Part shown: in pieces, positions 10,736 to 19,754 of the stretch
How positions within the stretch are numbered: the first letter of the stretch is position 1
Layout: each line of letters starts with the position of its first letter
NCBI GenBank assembly: GCA_963575745.1
Contig: CAUYUJ010005776.1
Span: forward strand, 30,385 to 55,384
Length of the DNA stretch: 25,000 bases
Direction of reading: 5' to 3'
Source of the DNA: Prorocentrum cordatum
Lineage: Eukaryota > Sar > Dinophyceae > Prorocentrales > Prorocentraceae
Position numbers and translations under genes: made by a program
Notes under the pieces: generated by a model
Seen by the model: only the letters and a program-made list of their open reading frames with translations
Told to the model about the DNA's origin: nothing
The model's database searches: none

Positions 10736-10820
10736 AACAATCCAAAGTTCAAAACTTATTAGATCTAATCTGCAATGGACATATACACACATATATATAG
10801 GTATCTATATATATACACAT

Positions 10821-10870
10821 CACGCGTGTGGCGGCACGGTGCATATATGCACCGCGCCGCCACGCGCGTG
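10821..10870. repeat. 50-bp near-perfect palindrome
   Basis: The left arm (10821-10845, beginning CACGCGTGTGGCGGCACGG) and right arm (10846-10870) are inverted copies with two mismatches in 25 and no spacer; the centre is GCATATATGC. The left arm is the end of a + satellite A unit and the right arm the end of a - unit, so this is a second junction between opposite orientations. Confidence 0.9.
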
Positions 10871-11960
10871 CGCACGCGTGCGCGCGCGCTCGCTGGCGCT
10901 TCGCATTGCGCGTTAGGTTTCATGTGCCCACATCTGGATGACCCCGCCTTCCGATCAGAGAATGCATGTTTTGCACAGGGTTTCCACAATTGGCTTCCAA
11001 ACGCCCTCATGTTGTAAAATCCACGTGCGCCGCGCCGCCGCGCGCGCGCGGCGCTCGCGCTGGCGCTTCGCAGTGTGTATTCAGTTTCGTATATTCACAT
11101 TGGGATGATCCCGCCTTCCGATCAGAATGGAATATTACATTGGGTTATCTCCACTGGGTTATTGGTTTCACATAGCCCCACCATAGAAACTGTAGGCGAC
11201 GCGCGCGCGCGTCGGCCCTTCACAATGTGTATATTCAGTGCCGTCTATATACACATTGATATGATTCCGTATTCTGACCAGGGAATGAAATTTTACATTG
11301 GGTGTTAACCATTGGGTTTTTGGTTTTAACATCGCCCCCATGATATACAACCGGCATGCGCCGTGCAGCCGCGCGCGCGGGCGTGCGCGCGCGCTCGTCG
11401 GCGCTTCGCATTGTGCATCCAGTTCCGTATATAGATTTACCCACATTTAGATGATCCCGTCTTCCGATCAGGTGATGAAAACTGTACGACGTATTTTCAC
11501 CATTGGGTTGTGGAATTTAATATCGCTCCCGCTGTATGAAATCTATGTGCACCGTGCCGCCGCGCGCGCGGCGCTCGCGCTGGCGCATCGCATTGTGTAT
11601 CCAGTTTCGTATGCCCAGATGTAGATCAAATGGTGAAATGTTACCTTGGCTTTCCAATGCGATTTCACATTAGGTTTTCACCATTGGGCTTTGGAGGTTA
11701 ACGCCGCCCCGATTTCATAACAGCTGCCTGCGCCGCGCCGCCGCGCGCGCGCTGGCGCTTCGCATTGTGCATTCAGTTCCGCAGATCCGCAGTGGGAGGG
11801 CCCCGTCTTCTGTTCAGGGAATGAATATTAACATTGGGTTAACCATTGGGTTTTGGAGTTTGGCATCGTTCCCGCTGCATGAAATCTTGCGCCGTGCCGC
11901 CGCGCCCGTTCTGTATATCAACAGTTGGGTGATCCTACATATGGTTTGAATCATTGGGCT
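10871..11960 (-). repeat. Satellite A, - orientation, right block
   Basis: Continues the reverse-oriented units after the nested satellite B array: ATGATCCCGCCTTCCGATCA, ACATTGGGTT, TTTTGGTTTTAACATCGCCC and TGCGCCGCGCCGCCGCGCG blocks. Cores lie near 10855, 11028, 11195, 11360, 11550, 11730 and 11893. Units become more diverged towards 11960. Confidence 0.8.
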
Positions 11961-12296
11961 CACATATTAGCATCAGCGAGCACACTGCGCAAACTGCACG
12001 CGAAAAATGAGCGCGCGCGGGCGTTGCATTGCATGCAGATTTGCACACCCGACCTAAAAATGATAACGTTGATGTTCACCGTTTTTCTCGCCCCACGGGT
12101 ATATGCCAATTGCGTGCGCGATGCAGCGGGCGCGCTCGTTTTGTTGCCCCAACATTGACATGGCACGTGCTGGGGGGTGCCCATTCACGGGGGTTCAGCG
12201 CAGTGCGCGCGACATAGCGCCACATGCTGACAGTGGGTTCCACGAGCTGTGCTTTCAAGTCAACGCCCCACCCACGGCCTCAGCGACAAGGCTCGC
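11961..12296. other. Satellite remnants, no gene
   Basis: Degenerate pieces with GCGCGCGG cores (about 12010 and 12130) suggest decayed satellite A units. No ORF here has a recognisable motif. Confidence 0.4.
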
Positions 12297-12587
12297 ATGG
12301 CGGCCTATAGAGCCATTTCGGCAGAGTGGGGCTCGGATCCATCGGACTGGCAGGCGACAGTCCGCAGGGTTCTGGCTGGGCCTCGGGGCCCGTGCCGCCC
12401 TGCGGCGGCCTCGTTTCTTTTCGCAAGCGCGTTTGAGCGAGTGGCCCGTGGTCAACGCAGACAGTCGGTGCACACCTGGCGAGGAATATTCGTAGTTGCG
12501 GTACTCTTGCTGCATCTGGTTGGGTTCTTCGCCAGGCTAATTGGTCCCGCGGCTGCGTCCCAAACGTATGGCGCAGCCAAACAATAG
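12297..12587 (+). CDS. Weak hypothetical ORF with one hydrophobic segment
   Basis: Not recognised. From the ATG the ORF starts MAAYRAISAEWGSDPSDWQA, which reads like ordinary protein and is unlike the repeat-derived ORFs nearby. It then becomes Arg/Ala/Pro-rich and contains a hydrophobic run (about residues 65-82, GIFVVAVLLLHLVGFF) that could be a membrane span. About 96 residues. The same frame is open a little upstream (LSDKAR before the Met), so the first half could instead be an internal exon. A chance ORF in GC-rich DNA is quite possible. Confidence 0.22.
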   Translation: MAAYRAISAEWGSDPSDWQATVRRVLAGPRGPCRPAAASFLFASAFERVARGQRRQSVHTWRGIFVVAVLLLHLVGFFARLIGPAAASQTYGAAKQ

Positions 12588-12649
12588 TACGCACGCCAGA
12601 AGTATGAAGCTGTCAAACAATGATTCCAGTCTTGAACACTGAAAAAACA

Positions 12650-12785
12650 TAGCAATAACGTGTTCCAAGTATACGCGCCATACCATTCAAGATTCCATCC
12701 TGTGCCAGCCCTGGTTACATAAGAAGCAACACAATAACATATTCCAAGTGTATATACGAAACATATCATTCAATATCTGTTCATT
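12650..12785. repeat. Imperfect 79-bp direct duplication
   Basis: CAATAACRTRTTCCAAGT followed by a TATA-containing stretch and CATTCAA occurs at about 12653 and again at about 12732, 79 bp apart. AT-richer than its surroundings. No gene. Confidence 0.6.
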
Positions 12786-13490
12786 CATTCTTGTGTGATC
12801 AGGCGGCCTTGCAGTGGACGGGGGTGCGGCTCCCCTTGTTTGGAGGTGGAAGCACAGGCTGCCCTGGTGATACATCGACCCATGCATCGTCGGAGTCCCA
12901 TTTCTTTGGCGGGAAGGGGTAACTGTCGCACCCGTGGTGCCATGATACCCTCTCATTATACTATTGTGTAAGACCGCGTATATACTGTGGTCGTAATCTA
13001 TGGTTTTGCCCTGCGTGAGTTCCTCGCTGCCGTCAGGGCGGGCCCAAGCAGATGCACCGCGGTGGCCGTGCCCCCCGCCCCATCAAGGTAGCGTATTTCG
13101 CTGGCGGCAAACGTGATCGCCCCCCCCCCACTGCAATGCGGGCAGGGACCCCCCACTCGAATGTCGTTCGGCACGTGCCACGAATGGGGACCTCTCACGA
13201 ACAGGGGGCCTCTCAGCGCGGCACAACGTTTTAACGCGCTGCACCGCGCCCTTGCACCAATCACCAAGCTCAGTAGTTGAACTGTTTGTCGGGCGAATCC
13301 GACATGAACTGCACTATATATAAAAGCGTATGCGATGGACGGAACAGTGGACTGATGTGAAAGAAACCCGATGCCGTTGGGACAAGAAAACCTTGGCGAA
13401 TTGGAGCAAACGCCAGCCGCAACCGACTCCCGACACAGACCGCCGCCGATGAACAGGGGCACCCGCTTGAGAGACCACGATCCTCGTGAG
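12786..13490. other. No supported gene
   Basis: Mixed-composition spacer before the second 89-bp array. A TATATAAAAG string lies at about 13315-13326, but dinoflagellate promoters generally lack conventional TATA boxes and no convincing ORF follows, so I assign no function. Confidence 0.4.
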
Positions 13491-13494
13491 GGGC

Positions 13495-13850
13495 GTGCCG
13501 ACATGGCCCGAGGCCGCCATGCGAACCCTGTCACTGAGGCATTCGGTGGAGCTCCCCGTGGGGCCACGATCCTCGTGAGGGGTGTGCCTTCATGGCCCGA
13601 GGCCGCCATGCGAACGCTGTCACTGGCGCCTTCGGTGGAGCGCCCTATGCCACAATCCTTGTGGGGGGTGTGCCTGCGTGGCCCGAGGCCGCCATGCGAA
13701 TCCTGCCACTGGCGCCTTCGGTGGAGCTCCTACGCTGCCACGGTCCTCGTGAGGGGTGTGCCTATATGGCCCGAGTGCGCCATGCGAACCCTGCCACTGG
13801 CGCCTTCGGTCGAGTTCCCCATGGAGTCACGCAGCGCTGTGCTGGGCGTG
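13495..13850 (+). repeat. 89-bp tandem repeat, array 2 (~4 copies)
   Basis: The landmark GTGCC(G/T) followed by CATGGCCCGAGGCCGCCATG recurs at about 13495, 13584, 13670 and 13758 (spacings 89, 86 and 88). Blocks and orientation match the array at 3724-4150: CGAACCCTGYCACTG, GCCTTCGGTGGAGC and CACGATCCTCGTGAGGGG. The ORFs through it are incidental. Confidence 0.9.
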
Positions 13851-14653
13851 CCGAAAGAGAGACATGCGGAGAGCAACGGCAATGGCGGGGAGGAGGGAGG
13901 AGGGCGAAGGGGAGAGGAAAGAAGGAACGCGGGGCACCGCCTCTTCAAAACGAGGACCCACCTCCGCAGGATGGTTGGGAATATATTTGGGCAGTGGGCT
14001 CTCCTCCTCCCCCTCCTCCTCCTCATGCTCCTCATCCTCCTGCTTTTGTTTAAACGCATGTGTGGTGTAGAGCTTGGTCTAGATACCAGATCTGCAGGTG
14101 CCCCCCGAGTGGGCTTAGAACGCCTTCGAGTGACACGCGCGGGAGGGGGAGGCAGAGGAGGAGGAGGATCACGACGAGGAGGAGGAGGAGGGGGAGAAGG
14201 AGGAGGAGGAGAGGGGAGGAGGAGGAGGAGAACAATGATAAGGAGAAAGAGGAGGAGGAGGAGGATCATGAGAGGATGAGGGGGAGCCTATTGGTTTCGC
14301 TGACCTGTCCAAAAGCAATTTGAATGGGATGTTTCGTGGTGAGCGGTTAGTTTCTCGGGCAGTCTGGGGGGTCATTGGAGAGTGATCGCATAGGTAAACT
14401 ATGTGGAACGCCAGTTTTCAGCATCCAGCTTGTTCGAGGACATCTCACTCGAGCGCTCCAGCGTCGAAGACCCGAAGGTGAGACCAATGATTCCACCATC
14501 GTAATTTCCTGGGGATGTCTCAAGCGAAACGACCACTTTTAAGTGTAAAGCATGCTGGGGTGCCCACGATGTTTTGCTCATGGTTCCTTTGACGGCTGAT
14601 TCGGCCGAGAGGCCAGGGGGATGCCTTCACGCGGCGCGTCAGCGACCTGGCCG
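13851..14653. other. Purine and CTC tracts, no gene
   Basis: Holds a purine tract (about 13885-13935), a CTCCTC pyrimidine tract (about 13998-14045) and a long GGA/GAGGAA purine tract (about 14145-14278). The string GATGTCTCAAGCGAAAC near 14513 is a reverse-strand copy of the motif that clusters at 16340-16840. No supported gene. Confidence 0.55.
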
Positions 14654-14811
14654 GCGCAGCCCGTGCCAGCGCAGCCCGTGCCAGCGCAGCCCGTGCCAGC
14701 GCAGCCTGTGCCAGCGCAGCCCGTGCCAGCGCAGCCCGTGCCAGCGCAGCCCTTGCCAGCGCAGCCCGTGCCAGCGCAGCCTTTGCCAGCCCGTGCCAGC
14801 GCAGCTCGCCA
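14654..14811 (+). repeat. 15-bp minisatellite, ~9-10 copies
   Basis: The unit GCGCAGCCCGTGCCA is repeated head to tail from 14654, with single-base variants (CCTGTG, CCCTTG, CCTTTG) and one shortened unit. Related degraded copies (GCAGCCCGTCAGCGAT) follow near 14830 and 14871. Because 15 is a multiple of 3, all frames on both strands stay open; I do not treat those ORFs as genes. Confidence 0.92.
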
Positions 14812-14980
14812 TGCAACGATCTTACCAATGCAGCCCGTCAGCGATGTTGCCACAGCATTGCATGCCAGCGCAGCCCGTCAGCGATATTGACATACCGTGT
14901 TCGTTCATTTATTTGTTTTGCTCACAAGGGCGCCGATGGGTGTCTGGGGCCTATGGGCGTCTTGGGCCACAGAGGGATCA

Positions 14981-15038
14981 CGACGTGACGAATTCCACAA
15001 ACAGTTGTATATAAATAGTTGTGGCATTCGTCGCGTCG
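14981..15038. promoter_or_regulatory. 20-bp inverted repeat upstream of transposase-like exon 1
   Basis: CGACGTGACGAATTCCACAA (14981-15000) and its reverse complement at 15019-15038 match at 18 of 20 positions. The 18-nt AT-rich loop contains TATATAAATA. It ends about 95 bp before the ATG at 15134. It could be a regulatory hairpin or an element-terminal structure; that role is inference. Confidence 0.5.
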
Positions 15039-15133
15039 CAATCGGCGTGCCACGCTCTGCAGGAACGCTCCCGATACGTAGCCTGTGTTGGCCCTTGGTG
15101 TTGTGTTGGCACTCGGTCTTGCAGATATTCTAG

Positions 15134-15544
15134 ATGTCTGAGCCGCCCAGAAGGAAAGCACGTTTGACGGAGCTTGGCCGTGAGTCACATGTGACGCAGA
15201 ATGCATTGAGCAAGTTGCTCGAGCAACTTCGTGATGAGGACCTCCCCGACGCATTCAGCAGGAAAGCCATTTCTTCAGATAAGCAGCGCATCGCCTTTCA
15301 GCAAACATCTTTCGGTGCGTTGACGCAAAAAGTGACGGTCTCTGACAAACATGGCAACCCTGTTGAGATATGGTACCAGCACCCGTTTGCCTTTTTAGAG
15401 TGCGCGTGCAAGACATCTGCAGATTTCAAGCAGTTGTTCATAGATTCCTTGGCCCGTTCTGGCAACAAACTGCAGCTCCTGGTATACACTGACGAGGTCA
15501 CGCCTGGAAACCCACCCGGGGACCGCAATTCCAGGAAACTTCAA
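15134..15544 (+). CDS. Transposase-like gene, exon 1 (N-terminus, first Asp)
   Basis: Starts at an ATG three bases after an in-frame stop (TAG), with a cttgcag acceptor-like site about 10 nt upstream that could take a spliced leader. The N-terminus is charged and helical (MSEPPRRKARLTELG). Around residues 81-90 is YQHPFAFLEC. At residues 118-126 is YTDEVTPGN, the position of the first catalytic Asp in TNP2-type transposases (D120). NSRKLQG follows, then the frame turns to unrelated residues and a stop at about 15616. In this family RKLQ is directly followed by a YW-L-DF block, which is found 2.3 kb downstream at 17832. I therefore end the exon near 15544; the exact donor is not certain and is not an obvious GT. 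Two perfect palindromes lie in the coding sequence (15184-15195 and 15212-15229). Confidence 0.7.
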
Positions 15545-15619
15545 GGAATTATTGGCGCTTCGCGCACCCCCGCCGAGCAGAACATCCATTCGCGGAAGGG
15601 GGTGATCATTAATTAGCAC

Positions 15620-16030
15620 CGCCCTTCTAGAGCTCCCCAAGTTGCTTCTTGGAGCGCTCTCGGGGCGCTCCTGGTGCGCTCCGCTCCTGGGGCCGTTTTG
15701 GGTCTCCCTTGGGCCCCCCTTGGAGCCTTTTCGGGTCATCTTGAAGCTAGGTTGAAGCTTCCGATGGGCATCGGGCGCGCAAAGGCGAGAACGTCAAAAT
15801 CATTGATTTCCCATAGGGCGTTGAAGCATGTTGGCCTCTGGAGGGCATTTTGGGGGAACTCTTTTGGCAACTTGGACCCGTATTTGGGGCTGTCTGGGAA
15901 CGTCGTGGATCATCTCCAGGGCCATATCGAAGCATCTGGCGCTATCTTGAGCGATCGCCGAGGTCATCTTGGAGCCTCTGGGGCCCTCATGGGGCCGTCT
16001 TGGGCGAACAACTACCCCTTGACACCTCGC
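15620..16030 (+). repeat. Degenerate CTTGGAGC/GGGGCC repeat
   Basis: Irregular recurrence of TTGGAGC, TTGGGCCCC, TCTTGGG and TCATGGGGCC at about 10-30 bp intervals. The same texture occurs at about 20290-20400 (same strand, intron 3) and as its reverse complement (CCAAGATGGCCCC) at 23735-24365. Confidence 0.6.
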
Positions 16031-16339
16031 GGGGCGTTCCGTCCAGGTCCAGGGGAGGGGGCAGGGGGATGGGGAAACACACTCCCGAGCAGCGGAAACC
16101 GCGTCTCGATAGGAACTGGTGTGGAAGAGAAAACGCTCTAAGCCACAGACGCCCAACGGGCTGGTGGGATCATGCATAACCCCATACCTCGGAGCAGCCC
16201 CCCAGGGATAGTAAAGTTCGCGGTTTTCGGTGAGATAATAAAAGTTGCCCGCCAGAGCCAGCATAAAGAGATACCAAAAGGAAAAAGCCAAATATATCTT
16301 GAGGATCCTTGGTCTTTGGTCCTCTCCGATACATCCTCA

Positions 16340-16840
16340 ACAATGATTTGTATCGGTTGAGACATCCTCAACGACTTGCTTGTTCCGCTTGAGACACCCT
16401 CGAAATATTTGTCTGTTTCGCTTGAGACATCTTCAGTTCTGTATTATAAAAATATAAAAAGCCGGCGCGTTCCTTCAGCCTCCATGTTCACCTGCTCGTG
16501 TAGGGTAGCTCATGTGCTTAGTTTTCCCAGGATAATCACACCCCGCGATAAACAAGTTCAGGGGGGCAGGGAAGCAATATGAAAAGACGAACCAATCTCT
16601 CGTTTCGCTTGAAACATCCTCGACAAATCTCTCATTTCGCTTGAGACATCCTCGAGTATATGCTTGTTTCGCTTGAGACATCCTCGACAAGTTTTCGCCT
16701 CGTTTGAGACATCCTCAAATAATTGCTGGTTCCGCTTGAGACATCCTTGAAATATTGATCTTTTGGTTTCAAGTTGCCTCCCAAAATTATGGGTTTCGCT
16801 TGAGACATCCTGAAAAACGTGTTCGCTTCGCTTGATGTTG
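16340..16840 (+). repeat. Cluster of CGCTTGAGACATCCTC motifs
   Basis: About ten copies of TTTCGCTTGAGACATCCTC and variants, near 16348, 16382, 16411, 16606, 16634, 16664, 16694, 16730, 16793 and 16825, mostly about 30-36 bp apart. A block at 16411-16485 continues into satellite B sequence (TTCAGTTCTGTATTATAAA, TTCCTTCAGCCTCC). The 60-bp dispersed repeat follows at 16511-16571. The same motif ends every satellite B unit at 9233-10400. Confidence 0.8.
16511..16571 (+). repeat. 60-bp dispersed repeat, copy 2
   Basis: Matches 10531-10591 closely along its length, including GCGATAAACAAGT and the terminal GGGGGGCAGGG. Located inside intron 1 of the transposase-like gene. Confidence 0.8.
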
Positions 16841-16961
16841 TCATCTCAACGTGAGAAGGAAGTAACCTCGATGACGGACTTTTCCCGTGATAATGAAGTT
16901 CGGCCTCCGCGCCCCCGCGCCCCCGACCAAACTCTTATTGGTCGGCTCAACTCTAACTACT

Positions 16962-16979
16962 GGGGGGGGGGGGGGGGGG
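16962..16979. repeat. Poly-G run
   Basis: Homopolymer G run in intron 1. Confidence 0.7.
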
Positions 16980-17277
16980 CATTATTATCGTGGGCATAGG
17001 GTTATGTCATCCTACCCCGTCTCCTCCTTCCCCCCTCCGCCTCCCCCGCCTGTCATTCATTGGTCTTCCGTGTCCCCGTCATCCTCTTCTTCCTTCTGCT
17101 CGTAAACATCTTGCCGATTCTCCCCGCCACCGTCTTCGGTGTATTTCCACATACTCCGTGGTGTGGTTAATGCAAACTGTTCCCCAAAAGAGCCTCAAGA
17201 GACGTCTTGGTGCCGCACGCCCGCCCGCAAGGCCAGAGAACCAACCCAAACCCCCCAATATACCTCCAAGACGCCAC

Positions 17278-17335
17278 CAAGAGGAAGAAGAGGAGGAAGA
17301 GGAAAAAGAGGAGGAAGATACGGAGGAGGAAGATA
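17278..17335 (+). repeat. Purine GAGGAA tract
   Basis: All-purine tract in intron 1. It is followed at about 17380-17409 by a short sequence (GTGGGGATGCGCGAAGCGT) that recurs near the right end of the window. Confidence 0.75.
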
Positions 17336-17584
17336 ACAGCTGCCGATGGTCGGCGCTCTTCGTTCGAGAGCATGGTGTGGGATGGGTTTGTGGGGATGCG
17401 CGAAGCGTCGAAAATTTGCCACGTTGGTGTCACAATATGGTCACCGCTGGTGCCCCACAAGGGTCCTCATCAGGTGGCCGCTCTATACGGTTTGACGCGT
17501 TTCACGTTGGAGGACGCTTGACACGTGGAACTGAAGGCCCTTTCAGCTTAACAGCTGCGGCTAAACACTTGCAGTGGTTTCGGC

Positions 17585-17708
17585 CCTCTCCTCCTCCTCC
17601 TCCTCCTCCTCCTCCTCCTCCTCCTCCTCCTCCTACTCCTCCTACTCCTTCTCCTCCTCCTCCCTCCTCTTCCCCCTCTTATATCCCCCCCCCCCCCCCC
17701 CCCTCCCC
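17585..17708 (+). repeat. CTC trinucleotide tract with poly-C run
   Basis: Pure CTCCTC repeat degrading to TCCTCC and then poly-C. It lies just before the inferred exon 2 acceptor and may act as an unusually long polypyrimidine stretch, which is inference. Confidence 0.8.
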
Positions 17709-17819
17709 CTGGAGGCCCCATGGATGCCCTCTGGGGGCCCCAATGCCCAATGGAGCGGGCATTTTGAACGGAAGCCCCATCCCCGAAGGGGCCCGAGAGG
17801 GCACACCTGAGTTGTCTAG

Positions 17820-18640
17820 GGTGGTCGGATCTATTGGGGCCTTCTCGATTTTCAGCACCCTGCCCTCAGAAACGAACTGTCATGGGCAACTGTTTGCGGT
17901 GTTCGTTCTGAATTGGTGAATTCGCTTCCAGGCGGCATGTCGCAATTATTCAGGATAGTGTTGAAGCTGTTTTGTGGTGCCCCTGATAGGCACGACGTGA
18001 GACATGGTATCGCATTCACCGTTCCTGGCGAATGTGAACCTCGCATGTTGTACGGTCACATACAATGTTGTTTTCAAGATGAACGGGGCTTCAAGTTCAC
18101 GACAGAAGTGAAAGGCATGAGTGGACATTTTCTGTGCGCATTGTGTAAAAATGTAGTGAACCCTTGGTCGTCCATGTTGGGAGCGGACCCTCGGAACCTC
18201 ATTCCCAGCACAGTCTTGGACGTTCGGCAGTTTGAGCCGCATACGGACGACAGCATTCGCACGATTCAGCGTCAGCTGCGGGTCATTGCGGACCAGCCAG
18301 GTTCAGTTTCACAGCTGGCATCAGAGGAAACGCGTGTAGGATTTAACTTCGTGCGAGAGGGCCTGCTCCAGGATGAAGTTCTGGATTTTCCTGTCGCGTC
18401 CTCGTGGTGTTGGGACTGGATGCACATATACCTTGTAGACGGGATATTCACACATGAGATGAAGGCTTTGATGAACGATCTAACAACAATAGGACTTGGC
18501 GGTCAGCAGTTTCACTCGTACCTGCAACAATTTCAGTGGCCTGGGTGCTACGGTCACGCCAAAGATATATGCAAAGGAAACAAAAAAATCGTACCAGGCG
18601 GGTCAGCATCGGAACAGATCAATGCCGCGCCTGTGTTGCA
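17820..18640 (+). CDS. Transposase-like gene, exon 2 (zinc knuckle, second Asp)
   Basis: Begins after gttgtctag. The frame reads IYWGLLDFQHPALRNELSW, then RSELVNSLPGGMSQLFRIV, the expected continuation of exon 1. It is followed by a beta-rich stretch, the Cys pair GHFLCALCKNVV (Cys codons about 18135-18146) and DWMHIYLVDGIFTHEM, with the Asp codon at about 18414. In TNP2-type transposases a Cys-x-x-Cys element and an Asp-x-Met-His element occupy these places, the latter holding the second catalytic Asp. GHAKDICKGNKK and GSASEQINAAPVLQKW close the conserved part at about 18640. Beyond that, the frame becomes Arg/Thr-rich until a stop near 18755, which I read as intron. The donor may be at ATGGTTGAC, near 18647. 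Confidence 0.75.
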
Positions 18641-19754
18641 GAAATGGTTGACGCTTCGCGCACGGACCCGCCAGCCCATCCAGAAACGATTGGAAACGCG
18701 ATGGTGCACAGGATCAGTTCAGAGACGCAGGGCGGAGAGGAGGAGGACAAGCTAGGTGCGCTCGCGTCATATCTGACGTCCTACCCTTCCCTCCCATCCC
18801 TTACCATGGCGCTGATTTTCTCTATCCGCGGACGCGTGTCGTAGCGGGCCTGTGGCCCCGCGCGCGCGTGCGTAGTGGGTGGTGGTGCGCGTGCGTGCGT
18901 GCGTGCGTGTGTGCGTGGTTGTGGTGGTGGTGGTGGTGGTGGTGATGGTTCTGGTGGTGCTGGTGCTGGTGGTGATGGTGGTGGTGGTGCTGGTGGTGGT
19001 TGTGATGGTGGTGGTGGTGGTGGTGGTGGTGGTGGTGGCGGGAAGATGATGACAAATACGGGCGAGGGGGAAACGGAGGAGGGGGGCGTGGCGAAGACGC
19101 AGGACGAGAGAGACACTGAGGGGTATGATGAAATGGATGAGGGGAAGGAGGACGAGGAGCAGAAGGATGGAGCAAGAAAAAGGAAAGGAACATGAGGACG
19201 ACGAGGACGATTACTCGGAGCAAGAGGAGAAGGAGGAGGGGGAATCATATGAAGATGTGGATTTTTGGTGATAACGTGACCGATGGGGGAGGGAGGAAGG
19301 GTGATGCAGGAGGAGGGGCAAGCGAACAAAAAAAAACAAAAAACGATTGGTAATCATGAGCAAAAGGGGGGGGGGGCTAGCATACGGGCCAGGGGCACCT
19401 CGAAACCTCCTGATATGTATGTTGGGGGCGTGGTGGAAACCTCTTGGAGCGTGATTGGGCGCCTCGCGGTGGTCTCAGGGTTGCCTCCGGGATGCGCGCG
19501 CGGGCAAGGGGTGCGCCGAACGTCCTGGTTCCCTGAGTTGCTCCCCCGCCGCCTCCCCGCCGCCCCCCTTCGGCTGCCGCGGCCCCTGTGGGATGTGCCA
19601 AACGGTAACGCACCGATGGGCCGAACGCAGACCCCCCGACGCGTCGCGACCCCGCCCGTCGAGGTCCTATATGGAGGGGGTTTATAAGGTTGACGCAGTC
19701 CCAAAGGAAAAGAATGGGGTTTGGAAGGAAAGCGTTTCTCTAACGCGCCCTATA
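18641..19754 (+). other. Intron 2 of transposase-like gene (inferred)
   Basis: About 1.1 kb between VLQKW and GFLESVV. It includes a GGT microsatellite (about 18888-19040), purine-rich sequence to about 19320 and CG-rich sequence with TTCCC/CCGCC patches. The acceptor may be ctatag at about 19747-19752. Confidence 0.5.
18888..19040 (+). repeat. GGT trinucleotide tract
   Basis: GCGT repeats lead into about 130 bp of GGT/GAT/GCT triplets dominated by GGT. The Gly-rich + strand and His/Pro-rich - strand ORFs arise from it. Confidence 0.85.

Larger units (their letters stand above)
15545..17819 (+). other. Intron 1 of transposase-like gene (inferred)
   Basis: About 2.3 kb separating RKLQ from IYWGLLDF. 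It contains, in order, degenerate CTTGGAGCC-type repeats, a satellite B fragment, the second 60-bp dispersed repeat, a cluster of CGCTTGAGACATCC motifs, poly-G, purine and pyrimidine tracts. It ends gttgtctag, a reasonable acceptor. Dinoflagellate introns often depart from the GT rule, which would fit the unclear donor. Confidence 0.5.

Noticed and set aside
4300-11960. CRISPR-like array (regular repeats with variable spacers)
   Set aside because: Units are 150-200 bp, diverged throughout and mixed in orientation, in a eukaryotic context; no cas genes.
13313-13327. TATA-box-like TATATAAAAG
   Set aside because: No supported gene downstream, and dinoflagellate promoters generally lack TATA boxes; AT strings are common in this window.
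13371-14279. 302-codon ORF
   Set aside because: Made of the second 89-bp array plus GGA tracts; no protein-like block.
15545-17842. Similar strings ending TATTGG at exon 1 end (15550) and exon 2 start (17832) as a splice-site direct repeat
   Set aside because: The two copies are in different codon phases, so splicing within the repeat would shift the frame; probably coincidence.
16990-17919. 309-codon ORF overlapping exon 2 start
   Set aside because: Mostly Pro and Glu runs from repeats; the conserved family sequence at 17826 onward is in a different frame.
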